Assembly (NCBI GenBank): GCA_001584585.1
Contig: LSYV01000059.1
Location: 394,757 to 458,756 of the forward strand
Direction of reading: 5' to 3'
Source: Gonium pectorale
Taxonomy: Eukaryota > Chlorophyta > Chlorophyceae > Chlamydomonadales > Volvocaceae
Length of the DNA stretch: 64,000 nt
The notes below the pieces were generated by a model. It had not been told where the DNA came from and ran no database searches. It was given only the letters and a program-made list of their open reading frames with translations. Shown here piece by piece: positions 58,601 through 61,249 of this stretch. The position numbers and the translations under genes are program-made. Numbering within the stretch: the stretch's first letter is position 1; every line of letters starts with the position of its first letter.

Positions 58601-58767
58601 TCACCAAGACCAGCCCCTATCTACAGGAACCTCACGGCGGCATATCTTGTTCTCGTGGTCGTAGAAGGCGCCGGCCTTGCACGTGCAGACGTGGGTCGAC
58701 ACGTCCAAGGAAGTGCAGATGGAGACGAGCGGACCACCGCATATGTCCGGGAAGCGCTCACAGGGGG
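13165..58767 (-). CDS. Giant multi-module extracellular protein (about 115 exons), overall entry
   Basis: A chain of small minus-strand exons, nearly all joined by consensus splice sites in compatible phase, ends in TAA at 13165-13167. Summed exons are about 15.7 kb, roughly 5,200 residues. Module content: 20 EGF-like, 6 WSC, 7 PAN/apple, 9 HYR, 1 jacalin, 5 ricin-type lectin modules, 2 copies of an unknown domain, 1 Cys-rich module, and 19 copies of an unrecognised Cys/Asp-rich module. All recognisable families are extracellular adhesion or sugar-binding modules, so a role in cell wall or matrix structure, or cell recognition, is inferred. No signal peptide, membrane segment or first exon was found, so the 5' end is open. 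Exons with phase 1-to-2 are unresolved before two lectins (near 35.9 kb and 16.0 kb). A SINE interrupts the N-terminal WSC domain. The run could be two or more genes, but no convincing gene end was found inside it. Confidence 0.6.
13676..14223 (-). CDS. WSC module 5
   Basis: Exon 14223-14104 (IGCFGDGPDRRM, ACKDLATRN) plus the first part of exon 13866-13567 (YRYFALQYDACF, CGGSWSNELYDS). Typical WSC spacing. It shares an exon with WSC module 6, the same arrangement as modules 3 and 4. Confidence 0.85.
14557..15821 (-). CDS. Ricin-type beta-trefoil lectin module 5
   Basis: Exons 15821-15676 (LCLETISDSMSLGSYIQQ), 15085-14991 (GVYRIVTSRGFCLRV) and 14782-14557 (RYSISPRHAPTKCLDIAG, LQLWECN). Q-x-W-type motifs mark the lectin repeats. 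The second half is split by an extra phase-0 intron that the related modules at 35 and 34 kb lack. The phase-2 start does not fit the phase-1 end of the preceding WSC exon, so a small exon between 15.8 and 16.4 kb is missing from this reading. Confidence 0.8.
16396..16886 (-). CDS. WSC module 4
   Basis: Begins in the 3' part of exon 17080-16778 (GYLGCYKDAESRRM, STERCRFLAIAK) and ends with exon 16566-16396 (GYAYYGLQNGNECWG, CAGDGRFVCGG, ISLYMVSTN). Complete WSC pattern with eight cysteines. Confidence 0.85.
16887..17416 (-). CDS. WSC module 3
   Basis: Exon 17416-17303 (YVGCFGDGPDRRM) and the 5' part of exon 17080-16778 (YRYYGLQSGQCSG, NCGGTYANAIYDS). It has an insertion rich in Gly and Ser (near GGNYGSGQKTSEG) also present in module 5, so 3-4 and 5-6 look like a duplicated pair. 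Confidence 0.85.
17577..18125 (-). CDS. WSC module 2
   Basis: Exons 18125-17988 (GYLGCFVETPASRRLP, LTPELCRQAAVAA) and 17759-17577 (GYPYFGVHYGAWCYGG, CAGDKTQACGG, ISVYSTTNE). Bounded by phase-1 introns. Confidence 0.85.
18427..18579 (-). CDS. EGF-like module 20 (last module of block 2)
   Basis: Single exon: DPCAGNPCAQQGV, ATCNVVRNG, YTCSCPAGTSY, ending SCYR. Counterpart of EGF module 18. Confidence 0.85.
18799..18927 (-). CDS. EGF-like module 19 (block 2)
   Basis: Single exon: GCAGNPCTAKGVTGATC, YWCNCPAGSYSYDGTCYR. The YWCNCP-x-GSY signature is shared with EGF module 17 in block 1 and with no other EGF module here. Confidence 0.85.
19314..19751 (-). CDS. Unrecognised Cys/Asp-rich module R19 (type B)
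   Basis: Exons 19751-19663 (GCDRGTNWCTNAANGD, YVDCDGDGKMD) and 19416-19314 (WTCVNQWGVRFTKLYS, ACPLAFG), joined at a phase-0 intron. Counterpart of R11. Confidence 0.8.
19466..19508 (+). repeat. G-rich tandem repeat in an intron
   Basis: Runs of four to five G separated by TGC on the plus strand, between the two exons of R19's upstream intron. It could form a G-quadruplex on that strand. Confidence 0.6.
20017..20439 (-). CDS. Unrecognised Cys/Asp-rich module R18 (type A)
   Basis: Exons 20439-20376 (GCPRRDGWCRDSLYDT) and 20141-20017 (DGDGLLDHVCL, ILSGKGC, CPAVLTG), with a phase-2 intron cutting the DCDGDG motif. Counterpart of R10. Confidence 0.8.
20454..20485. repeat. (AGGT)n tetranucleotide repeat
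   Basis: About seven AGGT units in the intron just upstream (on the minus strand) of the R18 acceptor. Confidence 0.85.
20693..21022 (-). CDS. Unrecognised Cys/Asp-rich module R17 (type B)
   Basis: Exons 21022-20943 (GCPRGNWCTATGLTARN, IDCDGDGKLD) and 20792-20693 (WTCTGSFGERFAMLSS, MCPGAFG), phase-0 internal intron. Counterpart of R9. Confidence 0.8.
21118..21453 (-). CDS. Unrecognised Cys/Asp-rich module R16 (type A)
   Basis: Exons 21453-21378 (GCEKPSDWC, FAKSLDCDGDG) and 21233-21118 (RLDWVCVSDNGNKWTMLS, CPALFG), phase-2 internal intron. Counterpart of R8, with which it shares the CPALFG ending. Confidence 0.8.
21596..21955 (-). CDS. Unrecognised Cys/Asp-rich module R15 (type A)
   Basis: Exons 21955-21880 (GCLRPINWC, DVAKNLDCDGDG) and 21708-21596 (MDWTCANDNGARGAILS, VWPSAPINSCPAVFG). 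Counterpart of R7, with which it shares RGAILS and VWPSAP. Confidence 0.8.
22178..22627 (-). CDS. Unrecognised Cys/Asp-rich module R14 (type A)
   Basis: Exons 22627-22555 (GCPRTGNWC, SNIDCDGDG) and 22293-22178 (LDWTCMDESGQRGTILS, WPLQPISSCPAAF). Counterpart of R6 (WPLAPVSSC). Confidence 0.8.
22632..22698. repeat. 15-bp minisatellite
   Basis: Four copies of gggcagggaccaggt, a few bases upstream (minus strand) of the R14 acceptor. It supplies the pyrimidine-rich tract of that intron. Confidence 0.85.
23073..23480 (-). CDS. Unrecognised Cys/Asp-rich module R13 (type B)
   Basis: Exons 23480-23389 (GCERPANWCTNTTYWGD, NVDVDGDGKLD) and 23172-23073 (WTCSNRYNNRWVILSS, DPALFG). Counterpart of R5; only these two have TYWGD and DVDGDG. 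Confidence 0.8.
23503..24080. other. Assembly gap, 578 N
   Basis: Unsequenced stretch inside the intron between R12 and R13. The spacing between neighbouring exons (23,480 to 24,241) is normal for this gene, so a hidden module is not required. Confidence 0.99.
24241..24650 (-). CDS. Unrecognised Cys/Asp-rich module R12 (type A)
   Basis: Exons 24650-24584 (GCARPDGWC, TAKTLDCDG) and 24355-24241 (DGKQDWVCMGADGFKATMLS, ACPAAFGG). Counterpart of R4: both have DG-x-QD in place of DG-x-LD and a VCM-x-x-DG-x-K stretch. Confidence 0.8.
25025..25519 (-). CDS. PAN/apple-like module 7 (start of block 2)
   Basis: Exons 25519-25383 (GCPAIPGYDVYPANDG, VECNKRAECRAFN) and 25109-25025 (GDFTAGWLKPTSD, NCLYVK). 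Counterpart of apple module 6, with the same phase-0 internal intron. Confidence 0.75.
25691..25831 (-). CDS. EGF-like module 18 (last module of block 1)
   Basis: Single exon: HPCTANPNPCVTEGVAG, AYSCSCPAGSWNIENKCYG. Six cysteines in EGF spacing. Confidence 0.85.
26006..26134 (-). CDS. EGF-like module 17 (block 1)
   Basis: Single exon: ACNSNKCAANGVPGATC, SYWCNCPDGSYAAGDTCYR. Closest relative is EGF module 19. Confidence 0.85.
26389..26787 (-). CDS. Unrecognised Cys/Asp-rich module R11 (type B)
   Basis: Exons 26787-26693 (GCPRGPDGMFCTNAAMGD, NVDCDGDGKLD) and 26491-26389 (WACVNKLGVRYTLLSS, CPAAFG), phase-0 internal intron. Confidence 0.8.
27068..27453 (-). CDS. Unrecognised Cys/Asp-rich module R10 (type A)
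   Basis: Exons 27453-27386 (GCPRPDYFC, SVDCDG) and 27189-27068 (DGRLDWACLDTSG, VLSGQDC, CPAAFAG), phase-2 internal intron within the acidic motif. Confidence 0.8.
27661..28055 (-). CDS. Unrecognised Cys/Asp-rich module R9 (type B)
   Basis: Exons 28055-27970 (GCPRGDFCINAAYGDTAMN, DCDGDGKLD) and 27760-27661 (WTCYNRYGQTYVKLSS, ICLGGFG). Confidence 0.8.
28279..28676 (-). CDS. Unrecognised Cys/Asp-rich module R8 (type A)
   Basis: Exons 28676-28601 (GCARPSGWC, GVAKALDCDGDG) and 28391-28279 (LDWTCTSSNGFKGTLLS, VWPAAPESSCPALFG). Confidence 0.8.
28869..29377 (-). CDS. Unrecognised Cys/Asp-rich module R7 (type A, shifted intron)
   Basis: Exons 29377-29322 (GCIRPRNWC, GETAKSL) and 29011-28869 (DCDGDKLMDWTC, RGAILSSQGC, VWPSAPVESCPAAF). 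The internal intron is in phase 0 and lies before DCDGD, not inside or after it as in the other type A modules. Confidence 0.75.
29525..29716 (-). CDS. Unrecognised Cys/Asp-rich module R6 (type A, intron lost)
   Basis: The only copy encoded by a single exon: GCPRGNGWCGG, LDCDGDSILDYACM, WPLAPVSSCSAAFQG. The internal intron present in all 18 other copies is absent. Confidence 0.8.
29884..30467 (-). CDS. Unrecognised Cys/Asp-rich module R5 (type B)
   Basis: Exons 30467-30379 (GCPRAGFCTNATYWGDM, NVDVDGDGRLD) and 29983-29884 (WTCVNKYGQRWLKLS, SPTLFG). Confidence 0.8.
30772..31233 (-). CDS. Unrecognised Cys/Asp-rich module R4 (type A)
   Basis: Exons 31233-31167 (GCTPPAGWCNDRVYTE, YLDCDG) and 30890-30772 (DGAQDAVCMSPDGYKETYLS, SCPAAFG). 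Confidence 0.78.
31311..31339. repeat. (CAGC)n tetranucleotide repeat
   Basis: About seven CAGC/AGCC units in the intron between apple module 6 and R4. Confidence 0.85.
31442..31799 (-). CDS. PAN/apple-like module 6 (start of block 1)
   Basis: Exons 31799-31663 (GCAVIPGYLGRRGVDG, VECSKRPDCRAFNTGYK) and 31526-31442 (GEFTSGWLKATADF, VCHYVKL). The C-x-x-x-x-x-C-x-x-F-N core is the apple signature. Likely a protein- or sugar-binding module. Confidence 0.75.
31936..32300 (-). CDS. Unrecognised Cys/Asp-rich module R3 (type A)
   Basis: Exons 32300-32225 (GCPRPSDWCYSSGEKA, LDCDGDG) and 32048-31936 (LDWACTHPSGTRGTLLS, VWPSAPVSSCVAAFG). Confidence 0.8.
32399..32720 (-). CDS. Unrecognised Cys/Asp-rich module R2 (type B)
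   Basis: Exons 32720-32632 (GCPRGLDGKTCTTTGQKA, YVDCDGDGKLD) and 32498-32399 (WTCMAADGLYTMTVKNSC, ACRAAFG). The second exon is the most diverged of the type B copies. Confidence 0.78.
33201..33590 (-). CDS. Unrecognised Cys/Asp-rich module R1 (type A)
   Basis: Exons 33590-33524 (GCVRPFGWCSGPFD, YLDCDG) and 33328-33201 (DSRTDLACLGAEGYARGTV, VWPSANISSCPAAFDG). First of the 19 copies. The module is about 60-68 residues with six to eight Cys and an Asp-rich motif like that of calcium-binding DxDxDG loops. Calcium binding is an inference; I recognise no named family. Confidence 0.78.
33760..34442 (-). CDS. Ricin-type beta-trefoil lectin module 4
   Basis: Exons 34442-34300 (APILTGNGTYSCLDVYN, GTYIQQFTC) and 34065-33760 (TTYGMCFKVEAAS, RYTVSPSHATGKCLDVG, LKLSDCSS). 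Same exon structure as module 3, so a tandem duplicate. Confidence 0.85.
34964..35623 (-). CDS. Ricin-type beta-trefoil lectin module 3
   Basis: Exons 35623-35481 (APILTSTANLKCLDITGG, GTFIQQYGC) and 35288-34964 (VYSIVSTAGLCVKAAS, RYTISPTNAPRMCLDVEG, LQLWSCN). The last exon runs to GATGA followed by GTGAGC. Read through, it hits TGA, but the phase-2 splice continues exactly into lectin module 4. Confidence 0.85.
35926..36019 (-). CDS. Possible linker exon before lectin 3
   Basis: A frame of 94 bp between a weak acceptor and a strong GTACGT donor would convert phase 1 to the phase 2 needed by lectin module 3. The product (CDPAVCRRPPRWS) has no family resemblance. Assigned only from splice arithmetic. 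Confidence 0.3.
36158..36334 (-). CDS. EGF-like module 16
   Basis: Single exon: VDFCAGNPCATNAAPTATC, RYTCACPAGTSATQ, LVCYG. Almost identical to module 15, including much of its nucleotide sequence. Confidence 0.88.
36622..36834 (-). CDS. PAN/apple-like module 5
   Basis: Single 213-bp exon: GCPEKAGFLLFSDKNYV, SRCRSNASCTLFNSGGY, YGGLCSYLKQ. Differs from module 4 at only a few residues. Confidence 0.82.
37099..37272 (-). CDS. EGF-like module 15
   Basis: Single exon: VDFCAGNPCATTTAPTATC, RYTCACPAGTSATQPAG. Partner of the recent duplicate at 36158-36334. Confidence 0.88.
37575..37787 (-). CDS. PAN/apple-like module 4
   Basis: Single 213-bp exon: GCPEKAGFLLFSDKNHV, SRCRSNASCTLFNSGGY, SSFYAYGGLCSYLKQ. 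Confidence 0.82.
37980..38339 (-). CDS. PAN/apple-like module 3
   Basis: Exons 38339-38205 (CPVFQGFVFTANKDHQGDD, SKCQADCNCKSFNT) and 38084-37980 (VTVTGWQTSSPCVGLYV, STCNVVV). Confidence 0.78.
38580..38708 (-). CDS. Cys-rich module
   Basis: Single exon with eight cysteines: ACAKGPGYVWDESKN, RCSVDCQCAGSRVCG, TTGFCQDASG. The spacing is not that of the EGF modules. I do not recognise a family. Confidence 0.65.
38984..39642 (-). CDS. HYR module 9
   Basis: Exons 39642-39516 (KISPIITASATSLTV), 39334-39289 (CTPPSGSMFPVGVTN) and 39059-38984 (VVCKATDGSGNYATVGIAV). HYR is an immunoglobulin-like adhesion fold; the PPSG-x-FPVG-x-T-x-VVC-x-ATD-x-x-GN line is diagnostic. Confidence 0.85.
39923..40489 (-). 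CDS. Unknown domain X, copy 2
   Basis: Exons 40489-40413 (VDLPYAATLETTTVTVDANG) and 40235-39923 (FVLDFKGTVASQVSSEG, VTILGVTINGVDVD, SRRRHLQQGKVSVAVRF, KPPNEAKLAQPF). About 130 residues, beta-rich and Cys-poor, with an R-R-x-L-Q segment. Same exon lengths as copy 1 (77 bp in the first exon). No named family recognised. Confidence 0.7.
40658..41539 (-). CDS. Ricin-type lectin module 2
   Basis: Exons 41539-41474 (TTVFTSGDTCLEAAAD), 41221-41005 (SVTQRTCANNQLRQSFDLY, VRCITVGANGGVAL) and 40809-40658 (YTLTPIQQPTKCLALES, LILSDCAKAG). The donor at 41005 reads AG|GCAAGA, so the following intron appears to be of GC-AG type. Confidence 0.75.
41861..42325 (-). CDS. HYR module 8
   Basis: Exons 42325-42144 (SKPMIRADSAMVTV, LPTVEGKDAFYG, VSCSRLSGDLFAIGTTN) and 41930-41861 (VMCKAVDGSGNYATLGITV). 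Counterpart of HYR module 9. Confidence 0.82.
42603..43220 (-). CDS. Unknown domain X, copy 1
   Basis: Exons 43220-43144 (AQVVLPYTATFQTSAIVLD) and 42918-42603 (LMGFKAVFKDMVVSTWN, VAVLTGSVAGYPV, RRQRLQEQQ, VVVNVAVTWPLSVYPPDEAQ). Aligns along its length with copy 2. Confidence 0.7.
43449..44286 (-). CDS. Ricin-type lectin module 1
   Basis: Exons 44286-44221 (ATFTGYCLEASSAG), 44113-43909 (SLTQQACSKTSYQSYNLI, LRCLTASYDIAMVARD) and 43597-43449 (YTLTPMQQPTKCLVVAG, LALADCPKAG). Same three-exon layout as module 2; the first exons are both 66 bp. Confidence 0.75.
44379..44532 (-). CDS. EGF-like module 14
   Basis: The 3' part of exon 44626-44379: NPCASPVSPCGLSGTY, FDFSCDCQSGFLKDANGACS. Fused in one exon to the end of HYR module 7, unlike all other EGF modules here. 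Confidence 0.8.
44533..44948 (-). CDS. HYR module 7
   Basis: From AAEPPFFNPLPAHIAS in exon 45011-44803 to the 5' part of exon 44626-44379 (GSTFPYGVTTVVCVATDGVG). Confidence 0.82.
44949..45397 (-). CDS. HYR module 6
   Basis: From the middle of exon 45463-45227 (NFVDPTLSVPASKVVEAF, FTCNPPSGAVFPLGQ) to the start of exon 45011-44803 (TPVECYVDGYTTSYGFVVEV). Confidence 0.8.
45398..46029 (-). CDS. HYR module 5
   Basis: Exon 46029-45848 (EPPTPPVFSPSVLPDVAV, VTCDPPSNSFFPNGETQ) and the first part of exon 45463-45227 (VKCTAVDRVGLSAVAVFKV). Confidence 0.85.
46254..46468 (-). CDS. HYR module 4
   Basis: Single exon: WDAPPALFLPDDISVEAP, YQCVPASGSTFKVGRTTV, GDEGSFYVNV. It joins the jacalin exon at a phase-2 intron. 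Confidence 0.82.
47223..47939 (-). CDS. Jacalin-like lectin module
   Basis: The 3' part of exon 48003-47846 (GPNPDGTPFDD) and exon 47591-47223 (SYLDGVRVTYLG, GETITKVEVGYEDLLTSI, LGRTLEAKA, ARLVAIKGRYS, LNSLAFVW). These match the G-G-x-G-G-x-x-FDD opening, the I-T-x-L-x-x-x-T strand and the closing G-R-x-G/S-x-x-L-x-x-L-x-F strand of mannose-type jacalin folds. It sits within the HYR tract. Confidence 0.82.
47940..48373 (-). CDS. HYR module 3
   Basis: Exon 48373-48174 (KPTPPVFTFAPANVVVD, VSCWPDSGSKFGIGTTL) and the 5' part of exon 48003-47846 (VTCTAKDKLQLEASVTFTV). Confidence 0.85.
48548..48889 (-). CDS. HYR module 2
   Basis: Whole module in one 342-bp exon: DTTPPVFDEVPNLVFES, VACTRDPVGSFFPVGEP, VSCTATDGYGNKAVRNFTV. 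It carries an insertion rich in Gly, Ala and Thr with two extra cysteines. Confidence 0.88.
49173..49735 (-). CDS. HYR module 1
   Basis: Exons 49735-49548 (DITPPVLSTPTLIVAEAV, SSCTPQSGSRFPISKAG) and 49236-49173 (VVCTATDAAKNTVTRSF). Confidence 0.88.
49966..50094 (-). CDS. EGF-like module 13
   Basis: Single exon: NLCVGTTNPCGGGSTC, YSCICPTGQSFDSVAKRCIG. Confidence 0.88.
50397..50993 (-). CDS. EGF-like module 12, three exons
   Basis: Exons 50993-50934 (SSCSAGSANPCGPAGAF), 50766-50737 (a 30-bp micro-exon, NPIGSTDYN) and 50447-50397 (CTCTRRYFYHEATKTCL). All joins are in phase 1. Confidence 0.8.
51206..51578 (-). CDS. EGF-like module 11
   Basis: Exons 51578-51475 (NPCSAAEGSRCGDPKTYTSC, WTCTCAR) and 51242-51206 (GYFFNPDLMTCR), joined in phase 0. 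Confidence 0.82.
51720..51881 (-). CDS. EGF-like module 10
   Basis: Single exon: GACIGNPCGDTTASSRC, AYVCACNAPDFLYDGTSKTC. Confidence 0.87.
51988..52130 (-). CDS. EGF-like module 9
   Basis: Single exon: DRCAESPSPCGVISAFSRC, WGYTCTCRPGYEFKAASGSC. Confidence 0.88.
52522..53009 (-). CDS. EGF-like module 8
   Basis: Exons 53009-52925 (NPCTPSTACGGAGKYTAC, NSSSYT) and 52571-52522 (CTCAAGNYYDPILKACK). The splice converts TGG plus an apparent stop into the expected cysteine. Confidence 0.83.
53274..53399 (-). CDS. EGF-like module 7
   Basis: Single exon: SACNKGANPCGGGIC, YSCSCPSTFMFDNFTKTCV. Confidence 0.88.
53615..53755 (-). CDS. EGF-like module 6
   Basis: Single exon: DMCAVSPSPCGTPDMYDTC, YVCGCKAAYFFDTKRKATCV. 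Confidence 0.88.
54010..54146 (-). CDS. EGF-like module 5
   Basis: Single exon: SPCNTTPSPCGESGTFTAC, VSCTCATGYTYDTDAKKCI. Confidence 0.88.
54276..54593 (-). CDS. EGF-like module 4
   Basis: Exons 54593-54486 (NKCAAIVNPCGAKTAVLSC, LTPDYN) and 54329-54276 (CTCKPGFFFESLAAKACQ). Confidence 0.83.
54845..55155 (-). CDS. EGF-like module 3
   Basis: Exons 55155-55080 (SSCASADKPCGANGVCKA) and 54897-54845 (CTCKAGFFFDTVAKTCL). Confidence 0.83.
55356..55493 (-). CDS. EGF-like module 2
   Basis: Single exon: DVCSLSPCGQPGSFTAC, WNCTCAAGFYLDAKEKKCV. Confidence 0.88.
55650..56061 (-). CDS. PAN/apple-like module 2
   Basis: Exons 56061-55910 (AWDVKGTLVSAVRVASKANC, MDQCTALGWSCTHFTF, TAPNCFLK) and 55731-55650 (VDMLRGTYGNTAPS, LETCAKVAAKP). 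The C-x-x-x-C then C-x-x-F-x-F pattern is the PAN/apple core. Confidence 0.78.
55740..55891. repeat. Tandem duplication, two 76-bp units, intronic
   Basis: 55740-55815 and 55816-55891 differ at only about two bases. They lie inside the intron of apple module 2. Confidence 0.9.
56699..56955 (-). CDS. PAN/apple-like module 1
   Basis: Exons 56955-56878 (GVCTTGANAAGIETGFDTG) and 56752-56699 (CRQNCAARSNCTFIVYS). The C-x-x-x-C-x-x-x-x-x-C-x-x-F core is apple-like. The region between 55.9 and 56.7 kb was not resolved, so the module's end is uncertain. Confidence 0.6.
57360..57650 (-). mobile_element. SINE copy 2, 5'-truncated with 5' inversion, in a WSC exon
   Basis: The body matches the SINE at 10420-10760 but the tRNA head is missing. 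Both flanks carry the 15-bp duplication agggaaggggaccaa (57345-57359 and 57651-57665). Read on the minus strand, the 5' end is a 15-bp inverted copy of the element's own sequence (gtaggttgatttgtg at 57636-57650, complement at 57597-57611), the kind of junction produced by twin priming. The 3' end is AT-rich (57360-57379). Confidence 0.82.
57651..58299 (-). pseudogene. WSC module 1, interrupted by a SINE
   Basis: Exons 58299-58069 (ACPFENADVRGCYRDDV, LTLRSCAALAADA), 57929-57885 (DQSIFAAQGGALCFGG) and 57780 downward (TNMTEALRLGAAPSDTC, SADSSEKVCFSRADTWS). WSC exons of this type continue 16 residues after the last V-C pair and then splice in phase 1. Here the first 11 or so of these residues lie before the SINE and the rest after it, at 57344 downward. 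Reading into the SINE meets a stop at about 57608. An alternative donor at 57689 (AAG|GTGTGT) might rescue splicing but gives the wrong phase for the next exon. Confidence 0.6.
58636..58767 (-). CDS. EGF-like module 1 (most N-terminal exon found)
   Basis: Single exon: PCERFPDICGGPLVSIC, HVCTCKAGAFYDHENKIC. It follows a good acceptor (ccttgcag), so at least one more exon lies upstream. A 23-bp micro-exon ending ASKTCC at about 58977-58999 is a candidate. Confidence 0.75.
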
Positions 58768-60246
58768 CTGCAAGGAAGTGGAAATTGATCCAAGTTAGTA
58801 GGGCACGCGGTTAGCGGTAGCGGTTAGACACCACCACCAAGGAAGCAAGGGAGCGATCGAAGTTCATACAATGGGCATACATGGGCCCTGCTGCCTCACG
58901 CCAGCAAAGTAAGCGAGTAAGGGAAGGCGGCATGCGCGCTGCTAGAGAGCCAATTAGGATAACAGACACTTACGCAGCAAGTCTTGGAGGCTCCGCCTGA
59001 CCATCAGCAGGACGTCTGTATGCATGCATGGGCGTACGTGCGTACATTGGCACAGCAGGGCAGAGGTTGGATTAGCGGCACAGCGGCAGCTGTGCAATAC
59101 TTTGCAGGTAATTCATGAGCAGTCAGTGGCTGCGAGATCGCGCGCAACCTGCGGGCCAGCAGCAAGTAAGCAAGCATATCATGCCGACGCACGCCGACGC
59201 CGAGCGGCGCGGAACAAAGTCGTTCGACCTGCGGCCATAATGTTTATCACAGCGCTTCCTCTATATCCAGAATGTCCGAGCGATCCAAGCGCTCAACGGT
59301 AAATCGCGCGCCCGCTTCCCTGTCGTGGGCTTGCGCCCCCGAACCAACGACCTTGCCGCCGCTCATCCAGCGAGAGCGCATCCTGGAGATCTCTTGTCCG
59401 GTGGGCCTTGATGGCTTCATTCCTTGGGCCTGTGGCCACGCCGCGGGAGCTAGCGACGCCTGTACCGCCAAATTCCGTGTGCTCCAATCCAAGCGTGGAG
59501 GTGGTGCACAGTAGTATGAATGTTAACGCCCCAGCGCTGCGGCGCGCTGAGCGCGAGACGCGCGGTCGGTCTGACATGAGGGACGCGTTGACGTGCCGAA
59601 CTGATAGTGATCAGTACTGTTAAGACATGGGGGAGGAAGATATGGCAGTGCTGCTGGTAGTGGGCATTTTTCCTCTTATTACGACATGCGCCCGCCCCTG
59701 CCACGTACGGGCGCCCGTTCATGGAGTATGATCAACAGACATAATTTGCTGGAGCCCTATTTGAAGAGACCTTGCATATATTTTCATATTGGACACCTAG
59801 GTGGCGGGTTGAAGGACCCTCGATCGCCCGCGCGCCGGTTGCAGGTGTGCAGTCACCTGCCCGACTAGACTTCTTGCAGACACAACAAGAAGTTGACGCG
59901 CATCTTTTGACAGCAAGTTCATGTAAGTTTGTGACTGTAAGTTTGTGACTGCTCGTCTCAACGGCCGGGGTTGGAAGCTAAGTCCGCATGTGAGGCGCAT
60001 ACTTAGAGAGGGCGCGCGTTTAAGGAGCTTCAAAGACTGAGGTGGTGAGTATGGAGGCAGGGCAACAGCTCATTTTGCGGCTGTTCGCTCCCAGACAGCA
60101 TATTACGAAGTTGGCCGCGAAATGACTAGCGAACAAGCATGTAATGAGGTCTATCTAAGAATGCAAAAACGCAACCGTTTGCAGAGTAGAATGGAGTGAC
60201 CGCTTTATCTGCCTGCCTCCCTGCGAGCTTACTGCAGAGTTAGAAA
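58768..60246. other. No gene recognised; 5' flank of the giant gene
   Basis: No signal-peptide exon could be identified on the minus strand. An 81-codon minus-strand frame (59492-59247) and its plus-strand mirror have no family resemblance. Confidence 0.5.
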
Positions 60247-60471
60247 ATGGACCGGTGGTCCAGGCTCCGAGCATGCTCGTGCTCGCGAAAAATACCGGCC
60301 AACCCCCGTCTCAAGCTCGCCATACAATCCAATGTAGAATCGCTTGTACCCCACAAAGATGACACCCTCTATCGTTGTGTCCGGCGAGCACGAGGAGTTA
60401 CCGCGCGAACAGCGAGAACAGTGAGGAACATGCTTGTCGCCCACTAGCGGCGGACGAAAGCTGTATGCCAG
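60247..60471. repeat. Left arm of a 225-bp inverted repeat
   Basis: Reverse complement of 60929-61153 at about 95 percent identity by eye. The arm carries the same frame on the minus strand, broken by one extra T in its 3' part. Confidence 0.85.
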
Positions 60472-60763
60472 AATCAAAAGGCATACTAATGCATACTGTA
60501 TACGTACACGTTCGCGGAGCCGACGGTAAGGCCTCCCACACGGTAACGGCGTAAGTACTCTTGCAACTTACTTGATGCGTGTTACACCAGGAAACTGGAA
60601 TTCTAGGATATCATACACTCGAACACCATACGCGGCCTTTTCTACAGTCGCCATAGCTCGCTTGGTCAACGTGCTAGCGCATGGAAACTTGAATAGTGGC
60701 AAGTGCGATGCATGTTTGCCTTTCAACTCTATATAATAGAGCTATATAAACAATAGACGTTTT

Positions 60764-61249
60764 TTGAGAAAGCGCCTCGGCAGAGGGCCCCTGGCGGGAG
60801 GGGGTACCCCCCCTTACTTTCGCGGACTGTACCGATCGCTCGGTCCCCGCTGGCGCCAGCGATCAGGTCGGGGCGGCCAGTGCCTGAATGCCCGCCATTA
60901 CATTGGGGGTGAAATCTTCAAGCTTCTGGCATACAGCTTTCGTCCGCCGCTAGTGGGCGACAAGCATGTTCCTGACTGTTCTCGCTGTTCGCGCGGTAAC
61001 TCCTCGTGCTCGCCGGACACAACGATAGAGGGTGTCATCTTTGTGGGGTACAAGCGATTCTACATTGGATTGTACGGCGAGCTTGAGACGGGGGTTGGCC
61101 GGTATTTTCGCGAGCACGAACATGCTCGGAGCCCGGAGTACCGGTCCATTCGCTTACTGGTCCCTGCTGCCTGCCTGTCTCTACCGGCGCCCCCTTGCGC
61201 GCGGCGACTAGCCAGCAGCGGCCATACATCCAGCGACGCTCGCAGATGA
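60764..61249 (+). CDS. Unidentified frame, possible retroelement remnant
   Basis: 161 codons containing the right arm of the inverted repeat. The conserved part reads CSRCSRGNSSC, GVIFVGYKRFYIG and GRYFREHEHA. The last two loosely recall the G-I-Y, Y-I-G and R-x-x-x-E-H positions of GIY-YIG endonucleases of Penelope-like elements. The resemblance is weak, no reverse transcriptase is present, and the start codon is arbitrary. Confidence 0.3.
   Translation: MRKRLGRGPLAGGGTPPYFRGLYRSLGPRWRQRSGRGGQCLNARHYIGGEIFKLLAYSFRPPLVGDKHVPDCSRCSRGNSSCSPDTTIEGVIFVGYKRFYIGLYGELETGVGRYFREHEHARSPEYRSIRLLVPAACLSLPAPPCARRLASSGHTSSDARR
60929..61153. repeat. Right arm of a 225-bp inverted repeat
   Basis: Separated from the left arm by about 457 bp. 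Retains the uninterrupted frame. Confidence 0.85.

Noticed and set aside
59247..59623. Overlapping frames on both strands at 59.3-59.6 kb
   Set aside because: No family resemblance, no splice partners, and neither strand is favoured.
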